The position numbers and the translations under genes are program-made. A DNA stretch of 64,000 nt, taken from contig NZ_JADEWG010000019.1 in NCBI RefSeq assembly GCF_015207735.1, positions 1-64,000 of the forward strand, given 5' to 3'. The notes under the pieces are model-generated. The model had not been told where the DNA came from. It worked only from the letters and a program-made list of their open reading frames with translations, and did no database searches. Below, piece after piece: positions 45,487-54,131 of the stretch. Every line of letters begins with the position of its first letter. The first letter of the stretch is position 1. Origin of the DNA: [Phormidium] sp. LEGE 05292 (GTDB taxonomy: Bacteria; Cyanobacteriota; Cyanobacteriia; Cyanobacteriales; Aerosakkonemataceae).

Positions 45487-45678
45487 TTATGCCTTTGCCG
45501 ATTCTTCTGCCATTTCATTATTTGATTCTTTTACCTCAGTAGGCAAGTTTTCAGAATTTTCATTATCTTCCTCAAATAATTCTGGCGAAGATCGCTTCAA
45601 ATTTTCAAGGAACTGCTCAGTGGTAATTTCTGCAAAATGTTTACGAATCAGTTCAGCCGCTTTTTTTGGATTTACCAT
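45487..45678 (-). CDS. Small acidic protein, possible toxin partner
   Basis: A 63-residue acidic protein with a helical N-terminal half (MVNPKKAAELIRKHFAEI, FLENLKRSSPELFEED) and a Glu/Asn-rich tail. It follows the ART-like remnant on the same strand with one-base overlap. A role as antitoxin or immunity partner is only a guess from order. Confidence 0.5.
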   Translation of the reverse strand: MVNPKKAAELIRKHFAEITTEQFLENLKRSSPELFEEDNENSENLPTEVKESNNEMAEESAKA

Positions 45679-46194
45679 TATAAAAGTTCTCCTTCTGAAT
45701 CTATCAAATAAGACTCCTCAATCAGAGATATATCTCTGACGGATATTTGGATATGAGCGCGATCGAAAACAGCAGAATTAGGAAAAATACGCTCACCTTC
45801 CACGAAAACACCTCTAATCACACGAATACTTTCTGCTTGTGGATTTAAGATTTGTTCAACTAGATAGTTGAAGTAAGCACAGTCTAATCTATGCGCTTTG
45901 GATCTTTCAGGATTTTGCCGAGGTAAAGGTCTATTTGCTTGTCTGAACTCCTCCACAAATACAGTATAAGCTTCCCTGATGATGGGAAACCATTCAATGT
46001 CCAGCAAATCGATACAGTCTTCTAAGCGAATTGTAGAACGAATTACAGCCGGATTTGTCGGATGTTGCTGATTTGCCCATTCCCAAGCGCGTACAGGTGC
46101 ATCTTGGAAAAAGTATACTCCCGTTCCTAGCCAATCGTAGTCATTGGAACTGACATTAAAACCCTGCTGAATAATTACCTCTGCTTAGTAGTTT
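45678..46194 (-). pseudogene. ADP-ribosyltransferase-like (DUF3990-type) toxin gene remnant
   Basis: The - strand frame reads AEVIIQQGFNVSSNDYDWLG, TGVYFFQDAPVRAWEWA and LLDIEWFPIIREAYTVF down to the stop at 45678. GFNxSSNDYDWLGxGVYFF resembles the second half of ART-like HGTS...GF folds. The N-terminal part with the HGT motif is missing. A TAA lies directly upstream of the alanine codon, at about 46195-46197, and the sequence before it (LHFSNY) looks degenerate. A shorter frame can start at ATG 46007 but lacks the core. Probable decayed toxin gene. Confidence 0.6.
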
Positions 46195-46208
46195 GAAAAA
46201 TGGAGTCG

Positions 46209-46547
46209 CTACGCGATCGCAAATTCAGTATATTGTCTGACATGAGGTGGATGAAAAGCTAAAACAATCTCCTCTCGTCCAATCCCTTTCTGTAACAAAT
46301 CTGTCGCCACCCCATCCTCTGTCCAATCTTCCTCAATCCAAATTTTGTTATCTTTCAAACGGAGATGAATCATCACACTCTTAATCCGTTCATCTTTGTG
46401 CCACCCCATCAATAGCAAAAGATACTGATCGTGTACCTCATCAAAGGCTAAAACACTTTCAGTTGTAGAACCAGATTTTTCATTGAGTTGATGATATTCA
46501 GCTAAAACTTCTTGAATGATTTGACGATGATGCTTTAATCTATCCAT
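46209..46547 (-). CDS. XisI-like fdxN element excision controlling factor
   Basis: A ~112-residue XisI-family protein: MDRLKHHRQIIQEVLAEYHQ, then YLLLLMGWHKDERIKSVMIH and IWIEEDWTEDGVATDLLQKG, IGREEIVLAFHPPHVRQYTE are all family features. XisI was named from nitrogen-fixation element excision in Anabaena, where it is paired with XisH. Here no XisH is seen; instead a Uma2 gene precedes it by 14 bp in the same strand. The longer frame begins 46565, but ATG 46547 has AGGG ahead and matches the family start. Confidence 0.85.
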   Translation of the reverse strand: MDRLKHHRQIIQEVLAEYHQLNEKSGSTTESVLAFDEVHDQYLLLLMGWHKDERIKSVMIHLRLKDNKIWIEEDWTEDGVATDLLQKGIGREEIVLAFHPPHVRQYTEFAIA

Positions 46548-46561
46548 TCGCACCCTCTCCC

Positions 46562-47278
46562 TCACAACTCCTCTAAATTAATCCCCCTCTCTCTCAACAA
46601 CTCCTGCAAAGCTTGATATTTCAATCTTTCCTCTTCCAACTGTCTCTCTGCTTCATCAGCACGCTGTTTTTCCTGTTGTGCACGTTGCTTTTCTTGTTCC
46701 TTCAATTGTCCCAATTCTACAAAAGTTAAAAACCTCTCTCCTGAAGGCGCAAAAATTTCCAAATTATCAGTTGTAACTTGAAATCTCACTCCTAAACGAG
46801 GACTAATCCAACCATTGATTTCGTCAATTAATTCTAATTCATTTCCAGAACGCACCCACCCAATCAACTCCACATCATCAGGTTCAAAAACATAGTATTC
46901 CTCTACCCCATATCGTTCGTAAAACTTCAATTTCTGAGCCATTGCTTTGAGACGATTTCCCGGAGATAAAATCTCAAAAACTACCTGTGGAGCAATGTTA
47001 TCTTCTTCCCATTGTTTGTAAGAACCTCTGTCTCCTTTTGGTCTACCAAACACAACCATTGTATCAGGAGCTTGGCGAGTTTTGTTATCTCCTTCAACAG
47101 GATACCACAGCAAATCTCCGGCAACAAAGACGTTAGCATCTTCGGCAAATAAGAGTTCTAAATTTTCCTTAATTGTGACAATCCAGCGAAATTGTTTGGT
47201 ATTATCTGCCATTGGTTGTCCATCACTTTCGGGGTAGATAATGGCGGGTGTGGTGTCAGATGGTAGTTGTTGTACCAT
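46562..47278 (-). CDS. Uma2 family (DUF820) protein with coiled-coil C-terminus
   Basis: A 238-residue Uma2 nuclease-like protein. The core shows GDLLWYPVEGDNKTRQAPDT, PDTMVVFGRPKGDR, VVFEILSPGNRL and YERYGVEEYYVFEPDD, with the acidic residues expected of a PD-(D/E)XK fold. After residue ~185 a highly charged coiled coil (KEQEKQRAQQEKQRADEAER) completes the protein. Its partner gene is XisI downstream. Start ATG 47278. Confidence 0.88.
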   Translation of the reverse strand: MVQQLPSDTTPAIIYPESDGQPMADNTKQFRWIVTIKENLELLFAEDANVFVAGDLLWYPVEGDNKTRQAPDTMVVFGRPKGDRGSYKQWEEDNIAPQVVFEILSPGNRLKAMAQKLKFYERYGVEEYYVFEPDDVELIGWVRSGNELELIDEINGWISPRLGVRFQVTTDNLEIFAPSGERFLTFVELGQLKEQEKQRAQQEKQRADEAERQLEEERLKYQALQELLRERGINLEEL

Positions 47279-47310
47279 AATTGCTGATTGGCGAATTTGG
47301 CGGGTTGGTT

Positions 47311-48513
47311 CTATTTTACTGTATTAATTGTTTTGTACTCTCCGATTGATTTGACATGACTCTTCATTTCAAACAGTTGATCTTTTAAAACTAAGCGTTC
47401 TTGAGGTGATAAAAATGGAACTTCTTTGCGAGATAAGGTTGCGCTGAGGGGTAAAACGCGAAAATTGAGTTTATTGTTTAGTGTGTATTTGTCGATCGCA
47501 GTTGGTAAAGCCTCCACCTGAACAATTTCTACAGTTTTCTGCGGAAAAGTCTTGCGAACTTTAACTGCAAAAATGACTCCCAAATTTCGGTATTTTCCAT
47601 TTTGATTACCCACAAAATTACCCATCGAATAAATCACCGCTCTAGTTTTTAATTTTCCATCTTTCCCTTTAACTCTAAAAACTTGGTAAGGTTGAACAAC
47701 ATGGGGATGACTACCAAGAATGATATCTGCACCTGCTTTTATTAAGCTTTCTACTAATTGTTTTTGTGCTGCATCAGGTTGGCGTTGATATTCATTGCCA
47801 AAATGTAAGGAAACTGTCACTAAATCGGCTCCCTGTTTTCTGGCTCTAGCGATATCATTAATAATTTTCCCTTCGTCGATTAGTGATACTAAATAAGTTT
47901 TACCTTGAGGAATAGGAATACCATTTGTCCCATAAGTATAGGCTAAAATTGCCATATTAATGTCATTTTTCTTTACCATTAAAATTTGCGCTGCTTCTTT
48001 GGCTGTCCTGGCTGTACCTGTTGACACAACTCCACGAAAACGAATATTATTAATAGTGTTAATTACTCCTTTTTCGCCTTTATCTAACGAATGATTGTTG
48101 GAAGTTGTTAAAACATTAAATCCGGCTTTTTTGGCAGCATCTACTAATTGCGGTGGAGCATTAAATAACGGATAGCCTGAGTAACCCATTTCTGCGCCTG
48201 CTAATGTTGTTTCTACATTTGCGATCGCCCAATCCGCGCTAGAAATAATTGGCTTAACTTCAGTGAAAAACCCATCAAAATTATAGGTTTTCTGTTCGGG
48301 AATATAACCAGAACGAGTTAAACTCATGTGCATTAGCAAATCGCCAACCGCAACTAGTTTTGCTTCCTTGGTATAAGATTTAACTGGCGTTGGTTTCGGA
48401 GAAGTTTCCAGCTGTGTTAATTGGAGAGTTTCCGCCGTTGTCTTCTGATTTTGATTACAACCAGATATCAATACCAAAAGGAAAAATATCAATAGTGAAG
48501 GAGTAAATTTCAT
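47311..48513 (-). CDS. CapA-family (PGA synthesis) lipoprotein
   Basis: A ~400-residue protein with a lipoprotein signal (MKFTPSLLIFFLLVLISGCN, lipobox ISGC). The mature domain is a metallophosphatase-like CapA domain: LVAVGDLLMHMSLTRSGY, NVETTLAGAE, TTSNNHSLDKGEKG and LGSHPHVVQPYQV supply metal-binding residues. The family is associated with poly-gamma-glutamate or other capsule synthesis, but many members have unknown substrates. The longer frame begins 48531, but ATG 48513 starts the signal. A tandem repeat tract lies upstream. Confidence 0.9.
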   Translation of the reverse strand: MKFTPSLLIFFLLVLISGCNQNQKTTAETLQLTQLETSPKPTPVKSYTKEAKLVAVGDLLMHMSLTRSGYIPEQKTYNFDGFFTEVKPIISSADWAIANVETTLAGAEMGYSGYPLFNAPPQLVDAAKKAGFNVLTTSNNHSLDKGEKGVINTINNIRFRGVVSTGTARTAKEAAQILMVKKNDINMAILAYTYGTNGIPIPQGKTYLVSLIDEGKIINDIARARKQGADLVTVSLHFGNEYQRQPDAAQKQLVESLIKAGADIILGSHPHVVQPYQVFRVKGKDGKLKTRAVIYSMGNFVGNQNGKYRNLGVIFAVKVRKTFPQKTVEIVQVEALPTAIDKYTLNNKLNFRVLPLSATLSRKEVPFLSPQERLVLKDQLFEMKSHVKSIGEYKTINTVK

Positions 48514-48590
48514 ACCTTTTATCGCTATCATAAATGCGGTGTACTTGTTTGTTAAATAACTTAAGTTGTTAGTTGCAAAATCTAGGTTAG

Positions 48591-48789
48591 ATCCCCCCTA
48601 ACCCCCCTTACCAAGGGGGGAACTGGATCTCGATTCAAAGTCCCCCTTATTAAGGGGGGAACTGGATCTCGATTCAAAGTCCCCCTTATTAAGGGGGGAA
48701 CTAGATCTCGATTCAAAGTCCCTCTTATTAAGGGGGGAACTAGATCTCGATTCAAAGTCCCCCTTATTAAGGGGGATAATGGGGGATCT
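48591..48789. repeat. 39-bp tandem repeat, about 4-5 copies, of a dispersed hairpin
   Basis: Units GATTCAAAGTCCCCCTTATT plus AAGGGGGGAACTGGATCTC recur every 39 bp from about 48616 to 48770, with C-rich and G-rich hairpin arms at each end (ATCCCCCCTAACCCCC; AAGGGGGATAATGGGGG). The unit is the dispersed repeat also at 18691-18760. On the - strand the copies read as a repeated SSPLNKGDFESR peptide, but without start context; I do not annotate it as a gene. Confidence 0.9.
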
Positions 48790-48839
48790 TATAACCAAAA
48801 CTTTGCGTTAAATAAACAGGTGTTGTCACATTAACATTA

Positions 48840-49928
48840 ATGGAGACACTTCCTGCTAAACTACCTGAAAATTTTAGGAATTACCCGATGGCTACTAGAG
48901 AAGAAATTCTGCAAAACTTTGATCCTAATGGAATTGGTGTTGATAACGGCAATTTGTTAGGGCTTCCTTTTGATTATGAATCTGCTAATATTATTGTGTT
49001 TGGTGTTCCTTGGGAAGTTACGGTTTCTTATGGTTTCGGAACAGCCGCAGGACCAAAAAGAATTTTAGCAGCTTCTCGCCAATTGGATCTTTTTGATTTT
49101 GATAATTCAGATGGCTGGGAACAAGGGATTTTTATGGCAGAAATTTCTGCCGATATCCAGCAAAAAAGCGATGATTTAAGACAGAAAGCCACCATAATTA
49201 TTGAGCATTTAGAACAAGGTAAACTTGTGGAAGATGAGCCAGAAATAAAAGAAATTCTGGAAGAGATTAACCGTGAGTCTCAAGCACTTAATCAATGGCT
49301 ATTTGAGCAAGCAAAAACGGCGATGAATCTGGGGAAAAAAGTCGCTGTGATTGGGGGCGATCATAGTGTACCTTTAGGATATATGCAAGCCTTGGCGGAA
49401 CTTTATCCTAATTTTGGAATTTTGCATATTGATGCTCATTCAGATTTGCGTGATGCTTATGAAGGATTTGAATTTTCCCATGCTTCGATTATGTTTAATG
49501 CTTTGCAAATTCCGCAAATTTCTAAGTTAGTTCAGGTAGGAATTCGGGATATTTCTCAGGGTGAAGTTAATTTGATTAAGCAGTCGGAAGGAAGAGTTTC
49601 GGCGTACTACGATCCGATGTTGAAACAAAAGCTTTATGCTGGGGTGACTTGGTTAGATTTGTGTAAACAAATTGTGGCAGAATTACCGCAACAAGTTTAC
49701 ATTAGTTTTGATGTGGATGGTTTAGATCCTAAACTTTGTCCGCATACGGGAACTCCGGTTCCAGGAGGTTTGGAATTAGAACAAGCTTTTTGTTTATTCC
49801 GAGAAGTTGTGCATAGTGGTAGAGAAATTATTGGTTTTGATGTTGTGGAAGTTGGTGATGATGAATGGGATGCCAATGTTGGTGCAAGAACAGTTTATAA
49901 GTTGTGTAATTTGATGAGTTTAACTTAG
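48840..49928 (+). CDS. Ureohydrolase (agmatinase/guanidine hydrolase-like)
   Basis: A 362-residue arginase-fold enzyme. Metal-binding motifs are visible: GGDHSVPLGYMQALAEL, ILHIDAHSDLRDAYEGF and SFDVDGLDPKLCPHTGTPVPG, providing the two-metal ligand set. The N-terminal ~60 residues (ATREEILQNFDPNGIG) and a helical insertion (about residues 105-155) make it longer than ordinary ~300-residue agmatinases. That size resembles the Sll1077-type guanidine hydrolases, nickel enzymes of cyanobacteria, but I cannot decide between agmatinase and guanidine hydrolase. ATG 48840 is used. No guanidine riboswitch was recognised upstream. Confidence 0.8.
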   Translation: METLPAKLPENFRNYPMATREEILQNFDPNGIGVDNGNLLGLPFDYESANIIVFGVPWEVTVSYGFGTAAGPKRILAASRQLDLFDFDNSDGWEQGIFMAEISADIQQKSDDLRQKATIIIEHLEQGKLVEDEPEIKEILEEINRESQALNQWLFEQAKTAMNLGKKVAVIGGDHSVPLGYMQALAELYPNFGILHIDAHSDLRDAYEGFEFSHASIMFNALQIPQISKLVQVGIRDISQGEVNLIKQSEGRVSAYYDPMLKQKLYAGVTWLDLCKQIVAELPQQVYISFDVDGLDPKLCPHTGTPVPGGLELEQAFCLFREVVHSGREIIGFDVVEVGDDEWDANVGARTVYKLCNLMSLT

Positions 49929-49933
49929 GTTTG

Positions 49934-50040
49934 TTGTTGCGCTTGAGCGCTTTTCCCACTGAAGTGGGTACAACAGACCTGATTTTTAGGTCTGTTGTGA
50001 GCGCTTGAGCGCTACTCCCACTGAAGTGGGAACAACGGAC
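49934..50040. repeat. Duplicated GCGCTTGAGCGC / CCCACTGAAGTGGG repeat
   Basis: Two copies about 58 bp apart each hold hairpins GCGCTTGAGCGC and CCCACTGAAGTGGG, with GTTGT and ACAAC at the outer ends. Lies between the convergent ureohydrolase and multicopper oxidase genes and could end both transcripts. Confidence 0.8.
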
Positions 50041-50042
50041 TT

Positions 50043-53000
50043 TTATGAGGCAATAAAATCTTCGGTTCCTATTTGGCTAACTGGGATACCATTGAGAGTT
50101 GCTAACAGTTCATTAGTGCTGGTAATCCTAATTAAAGTTGAACCGCTGCTTTCTGCGATCGTTAGTTGAGCGAAAGTTAAACCACCAGTTAAGATGATGG
50201 AATCAATACCATTTTGGAAATCAATTATGGTATCACTTCCTTTGTTAGCGGCGAGGATAAAACGATCGCTTCCCTCCCCACCTTGCAACAGATCGTTACC
50301 TAAATCACCACTTAACCAATCATCCCCAGTTCCTCCATTCAAAGTATCATTTTCTTGACCACCATAAATGGTGTCATTACCAACATCTCCAAACAGGGAA
50401 TCTTGACCTGAATTGCCATAAATCAAATCATTATCTTTGCCACCATAAATGGTGTCATTACCAACATCTCCAAACAGGGAATCTTGACCTGAATTACCGT
50501 AAATTATGTCGTTATCTTTGCCACCGTAAACTGTGTCATTTCCTGCATCACCGAACAGAACATCTTGACCTGAATTGCCATAAATCAAATCATTATCTTT
50601 GCCGCCGTAAACTGTATCATTCCCTAAGTCTCCAGTCAGAACATCCTGTCCTTGATTGCCATAAATTTGGTCGTTACCTTTGCCACCATGAACTGTATCA
50701 TTACCCAAATTTCCAAATAATAAATCTTGCCCTTGATTCCCAGAAACTGTGTCATCACCTTTGCCACCGTACAAGGTATCATTATCATCACCCCCAGCAA
50801 TTAAGTCATTACCCTCGTTGCCAGAGATTTGATCGTTGCCACTCAAACCATAAATTGAATCATTACCAAAACTGCCAAATAAGTTGTTACTTCCCGTATC
50901 TCCGTAATAGAAATCATTGCCAGAAGTGTACAGAGTTCCGCCAGCAGCAACAGACATAGTAATATTTCTTTCTTGCAAGCGAATTAATTCAGCTTTGCCA
51001 GAAGAATCAACACCAAATATTACTGGTTCACCTCTTGATAAACCATTAATATCTGCAAAACTTCCTAACATTCCAGTTAAATTTTCTTTAGGAGTAAACT
51101 GAGTATCTAAACGAAATTCTGGTTCGTTCATACTCTCTCCTGTAGTGGAACTGTGAGAATGATCTTCTGCCGCCCCGTGATGCGATCCTCCCAAATAGGT
51201 GAAAATTTTAACCGCTTCTTGACCTTGAGGTACATTACCAACAGCCATTGTGGTGAGGTTGGCGTGGTAAGTTTGAATGGCTTGACCATTGGGAACATCT
51301 GGTCTTTGTAATACATAACCAGATGTTACTTTAATTTCTCCGTTGTAAACACCATAAGGTTGGAAAGTTTGAGTTAACAATGCAGTATCATGTGCTGTAT
51401 CTTTACCATTCAAACTGCCTTTTAATTCAATGGAACGTCCGCTGTAAACTTCTACTAATCCTGTGCCACCACTACCTTGGGAAACAATTACATCATCAAA
51501 GTTGTCTCCGTCAATATCACCAGAAGCTAGGTTAATTGTGCCAGTGAATCCAGTTTCATGATGGAATGGACTAATTCTGGTGATTAAGTGATAGTCCAAA
51601 CCGCTATAAACTTCAATTAAAGGATTGGCAATTCCACCTACACCAACGATGATGTCAGAGTGACCATCGCCATCAATATCTCCAGCTGCTACTGATGCTT
51701 TGGCATTAGGTGTAAATGTTTGGTTGGCGAAGGGAGAAAATTGAGTAAGTAGTAATTCTTGATTTTGTCCATCAAATTGGGTAATGCCTTGTTTTTGCCG
51801 ATCGCTCAACGTCTTACCATCAAATACCTTGACAGTGAATTTATTTGTTGTACTATCCAAATTAGATTCAATAGTAATAATATCGGTGACGTTATCTGTA
51901 ACATTCTTGTTCAGATTATCTTTTTGTTTGTAATTAACATCACCAATTGCTAGACCGATCGCACCTGTAAATGCTGCACCAAAGGGCGATAAATTAATCT
52001 TTTGGTTTAAATTGCTCGCCCGATATAAATCCAATTTTCCATTACTTTGTTGACCAGCTAAACCCAACCAAGTATCTTCAGTATTCAAAACCACCCGCAC
52101 AGGTGCCATCATCCCTGCGTCTTCGTGGAACAGAATGTGACAGTGATTGACGTAACTACCGGGAAAGTCTTCAAAATTCATCGCCACTTTGATTTCTGAG
52201 GCTTCCCCATCTACCATCGGCACGCCGAAAGGGTTGTCTACGGTGGGTGGTTGGCTGGGGTCGTAAGTTGGTGGTAGACCGATCGTATCGCTCAAAACGC
52301 CATCCAGATAAGCAGTTTTCAGGTCACTAACCGGAATACCGTTAATTTCCAGAACTGTAAAGTCATTTTGGTGAATGTGGAAAGGATGCCATTCCAGCAA
52401 GGGAATATTTAGTTGCGCGGGGAGGTTAGGATTACTCTGACCAGAAGTATTTTTCATACTCCAAACTTCAGTTGTGCCTAGCATTGGCATCGTCAGAGGA
52501 ACTTGACCTTCATCGAATTCGGTGGCAAAAAATTCTCCGTTGATCCGATATGTTCCCTCGAAACTAGAACTATCCAAGTCGTCGGGGACGTTACCTATTG
52601 CCAGCGCATTCCCCAGATTAGCTGACCAAGTAAATGTGCGTTGGCGATCGAAATCTCCTTTTTTCGTATCTGCAACTAATTCATCAATCTTTTGCGCCTG
52701 TTCAAGGAAAATATCATAAGGTTCTGGACGAGGGCCTTTTGGTATTTCATTTCCCGTCACTTCCACAGTTGCTAATACTTGCGGCCCCCAAATTAAGTGA
52801 CCATCTTCAAATCCATCTTTTCCTTTAATTAAAGCCGAAGTATTATTGCCAATAATTTCTTCAGTTCCATTAGATAGGAAATAATATTTCCCAGGTTTTT
52901 CAAACCATTCTTCAACAGTTAATCTTTGTCCGGGAGAGAGAACTGGCAATTCAGTAACGTCTTTAGCATTAGAAGCTATTGAACCTACAGAATCTCCATC

Positions 53001-54131
53001 AATAGCTACTAATGTTACTTCTTGAGGAACTAAATTGTCCCCTTCTTCTTTGAACAGTTGAATAATGTGAAAAGCATTACTGTTCATGTTAGTGAAGGCA
53101 AAAAGATTAACTTCACCTGTTTTCACTTCAATTGTGGGATTATACTGACCATTAACTGTGTGAATTACATTTTCTGTAGGTTCAGCTAACGGCCCACCGC
53201 CATAAGAGAAAATTCCCGGCGCACCGCCTGTTGGTCGCGTCGGATCGTAAGGTTTAGGTTTGGCGTTGTAACCCATGAAAACTGCATCGGACAATTCATA
53301 AACTTTTTCCCCATTTTCTGTTCCCAAAACTTGCAATGGTGTCCCAGCCGGAAGTGCTTTTGTTGGGTCTTGATTTAACGGATCTGTTGCGCTTCCTTGT
53401 CTGTTTACCTGTTGCACGCCAAAGGTATTAAGTGCCATAAAATGCAATGGCCTTTCTTTGGGATTGAATTTATCTATATCCGGCAAGTCGTAAGGGGTTG
53501 TTAATAATAATTGACCTGCTAATCCTGAAGAAACTTGTTCATTTGTTAATCCATGTAAATGCGGGTGATACCAATCAGGGCCAATAAAATGATTATCGGG
53601 AATGGGAATAATTTGATTCCAATTTTCTCCAGACTCTACTACATGAAGAACGTTATCACCACGTCCCATAGGTGATACGTGCAGTCCGTGAGTGTGGAGG
53701 TTTGTTACTTGGTCTAAATTATTTTCCAACCATAAGTTTAATGTGTCTCCAGGTTCTGTAATTAAAAATGGCCCCGGTATTGTGCCGTTATAACCTCTTA
53801 ATTGTTCATAAGGAGTATTTCTAGGTTGATTGCTAGCATCAGTCAGCCAAGGAATTTTTCCATCTCCTGATTTGAGAATGCCAAACCCATCAATTTGAAT
53901 TCGATCGATATTTTCCATTCTCAGGGTAGCGTTTAGTTCTTCTTGTGGCCCCCAACTGGAAATGTAATTGCCTGGTTGATCTAATTGCCAATCTCGAAAC
54001 GGGTCTTTGAAGGGAATTTTTTGATCGGGGTGAGGTAAAACTCTTAGATAATTACTTGTATCAAATCCTTGGCTCCAATTTTGAAAGTTTTCTTGACCAA
54101 TAATATAGGCGTTTCTGAGTTGTGTTGCCAT
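50043..54131 (-). CDS. Multicopper oxidase fused to FG-GAP repeats and an RTX C-terminus
   Basis: A 1362-residue protein. The first ~680 residues form a multicopper oxidase with all four copper-binding motifs: HTHGLHVS (~147), WYHPHLHGL (~192), HPFHIHQND (~583) and HCHILFHEDAGMM (~663). Residues ~740-910 have FG-GAP/VCBS-like repeats (GDIDGDGHSDIIVGVGG, GDIDGDNFDDVIVSQGS), suggesting a beta-propeller. The last ~270 residues are RTX nonapeptides (GNEGNDLIAGGDDNDTLYGG) and end with IRITSTNELLATLNG, similar to the RTX protein at 26059. No signal peptide; type I export is likely. Substrate (phenolics, metal or other) is unknown. Confidence 0.92.
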   Translation of the reverse strand: MATQLRNAYIIGQENFQNWSQGFDTSNYLRVLPHPDQKIPFKDPFRDWQLDQPGNYISSWGPQEELNATLRMENIDRIQIDGFGILKSGDGKIPWLTDASNQPRNTPYEQLRGYNGTIPGPFLITEPGDTLNLWLENNLDQVTNLHTHGLHVSPMGRGDNVLHVVESGENWNQIIPIPDNHFIGPDWYHPHLHGLTNEQVSSGLAGQLLLTTPYDLPDIDKFNPKERPLHFMALNTFGVQQVNRQGSATDPLNQDPTKALPAGTPLQVLGTENGEKVYELSDAVFMGYNAKPKPYDPTRPTGGAPGIFSYGGGPLAEPTENVIHTVNGQYNPTIEVKTGEVNLFAFTNMNSNAFHIIQLFKEEGDNLVPQEVTLVAIDGDSVGSIASNAKDVTELPVLSPGQRLTVEEWFEKPGKYYFLSNGTEEIIGNNTSALIKGKDGFEDGHLIWGPQVLATVEVTGNEIPKGPRPEPYDIFLEQAQKIDELVADTKKGDFDRQRTFTWSANLGNALAIGNVPDDLDSSSFEGTYRINGEFFATEFDEGQVPLTMPMLGTTEVWSMKNTSGQSNPNLPAQLNIPLLEWHPFHIHQNDFTVLEINGIPVSDLKTAYLDGVLSDTIGLPPTYDPSQPPTVDNPFGVPMVDGEASEIKVAMNFEDFPGSYVNHCHILFHEDAGMMAPVRVVLNTEDTWLGLAGQQSNGKLDLYRASNLNQKINLSPFGAAFTGAIGLAIGDVNYKQKDNLNKNVTDNVTDIITIESNLDSTTNKFTVKVFDGKTLSDRQKQGITQFDGQNQELLLTQFSPFANQTFTPNAKASVAAGDIDGDGHSDIIVGVGGIANPLIEVYSGLDYHLITRISPFHHETGFTGTINLASGDIDGDNFDDVIVSQGSGGTGLVEVYSGRSIELKGSLNGKDTAHDTALLTQTFQPYGVYNGEIKVTSGYVLQRPDVPNGQAIQTYHANLTTMAVGNVPQGQEAVKIFTYLGGSHHGAAEDHSHSSTTGESMNEPEFRLDTQFTPKENLTGMLGSFADINGLSRGEPVIFGVDSSGKAELIRLQERNITMSVAAGGTLYTSGNDFYYGDTGSNNLFGSFGNDSIYGLSGNDQISGNEGNDLIAGGDDNDTLYGGKGDDTVSGNQGQDLLFGNLGNDTVHGGKGNDQIYGNQGQDVLTGDLGNDTVYGGKDNDLIYGNSGQDVLFGDAGNDTVYGGKDNDIIYGNSGQDSLFGDVGNDTIYGGKDNDLIYGNSGQDSLFGDVGNDTIYGGQENDTLNGGTGDDWLSGDLGNDLLQGGEGSDRFILAANKGSDTIIDFQNGIDSIILTGGLTFAQLTIAESSGSTLIRITSTNELLATLNGIPVSQIGTEDFIAS

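Noticed and set aside
48591-48789. Possible CRISPR array
   Set aside because: Units are contiguous 39-bp tandem copies without unique spacers, and no cas genes are near.
48598-48798. - strand frame of repeated SSPLNKGDFESR
   Set aside because: It is a translation of a 39-bp tandem DNA repeat without a start context; no protein evidence.
48790-48839. Guanidine riboswitch upstream of the ureohydrolase
   Set aside because: Only about 50 bases separate the repeat tract and the start, and no guanidine-I type pattern is visible.
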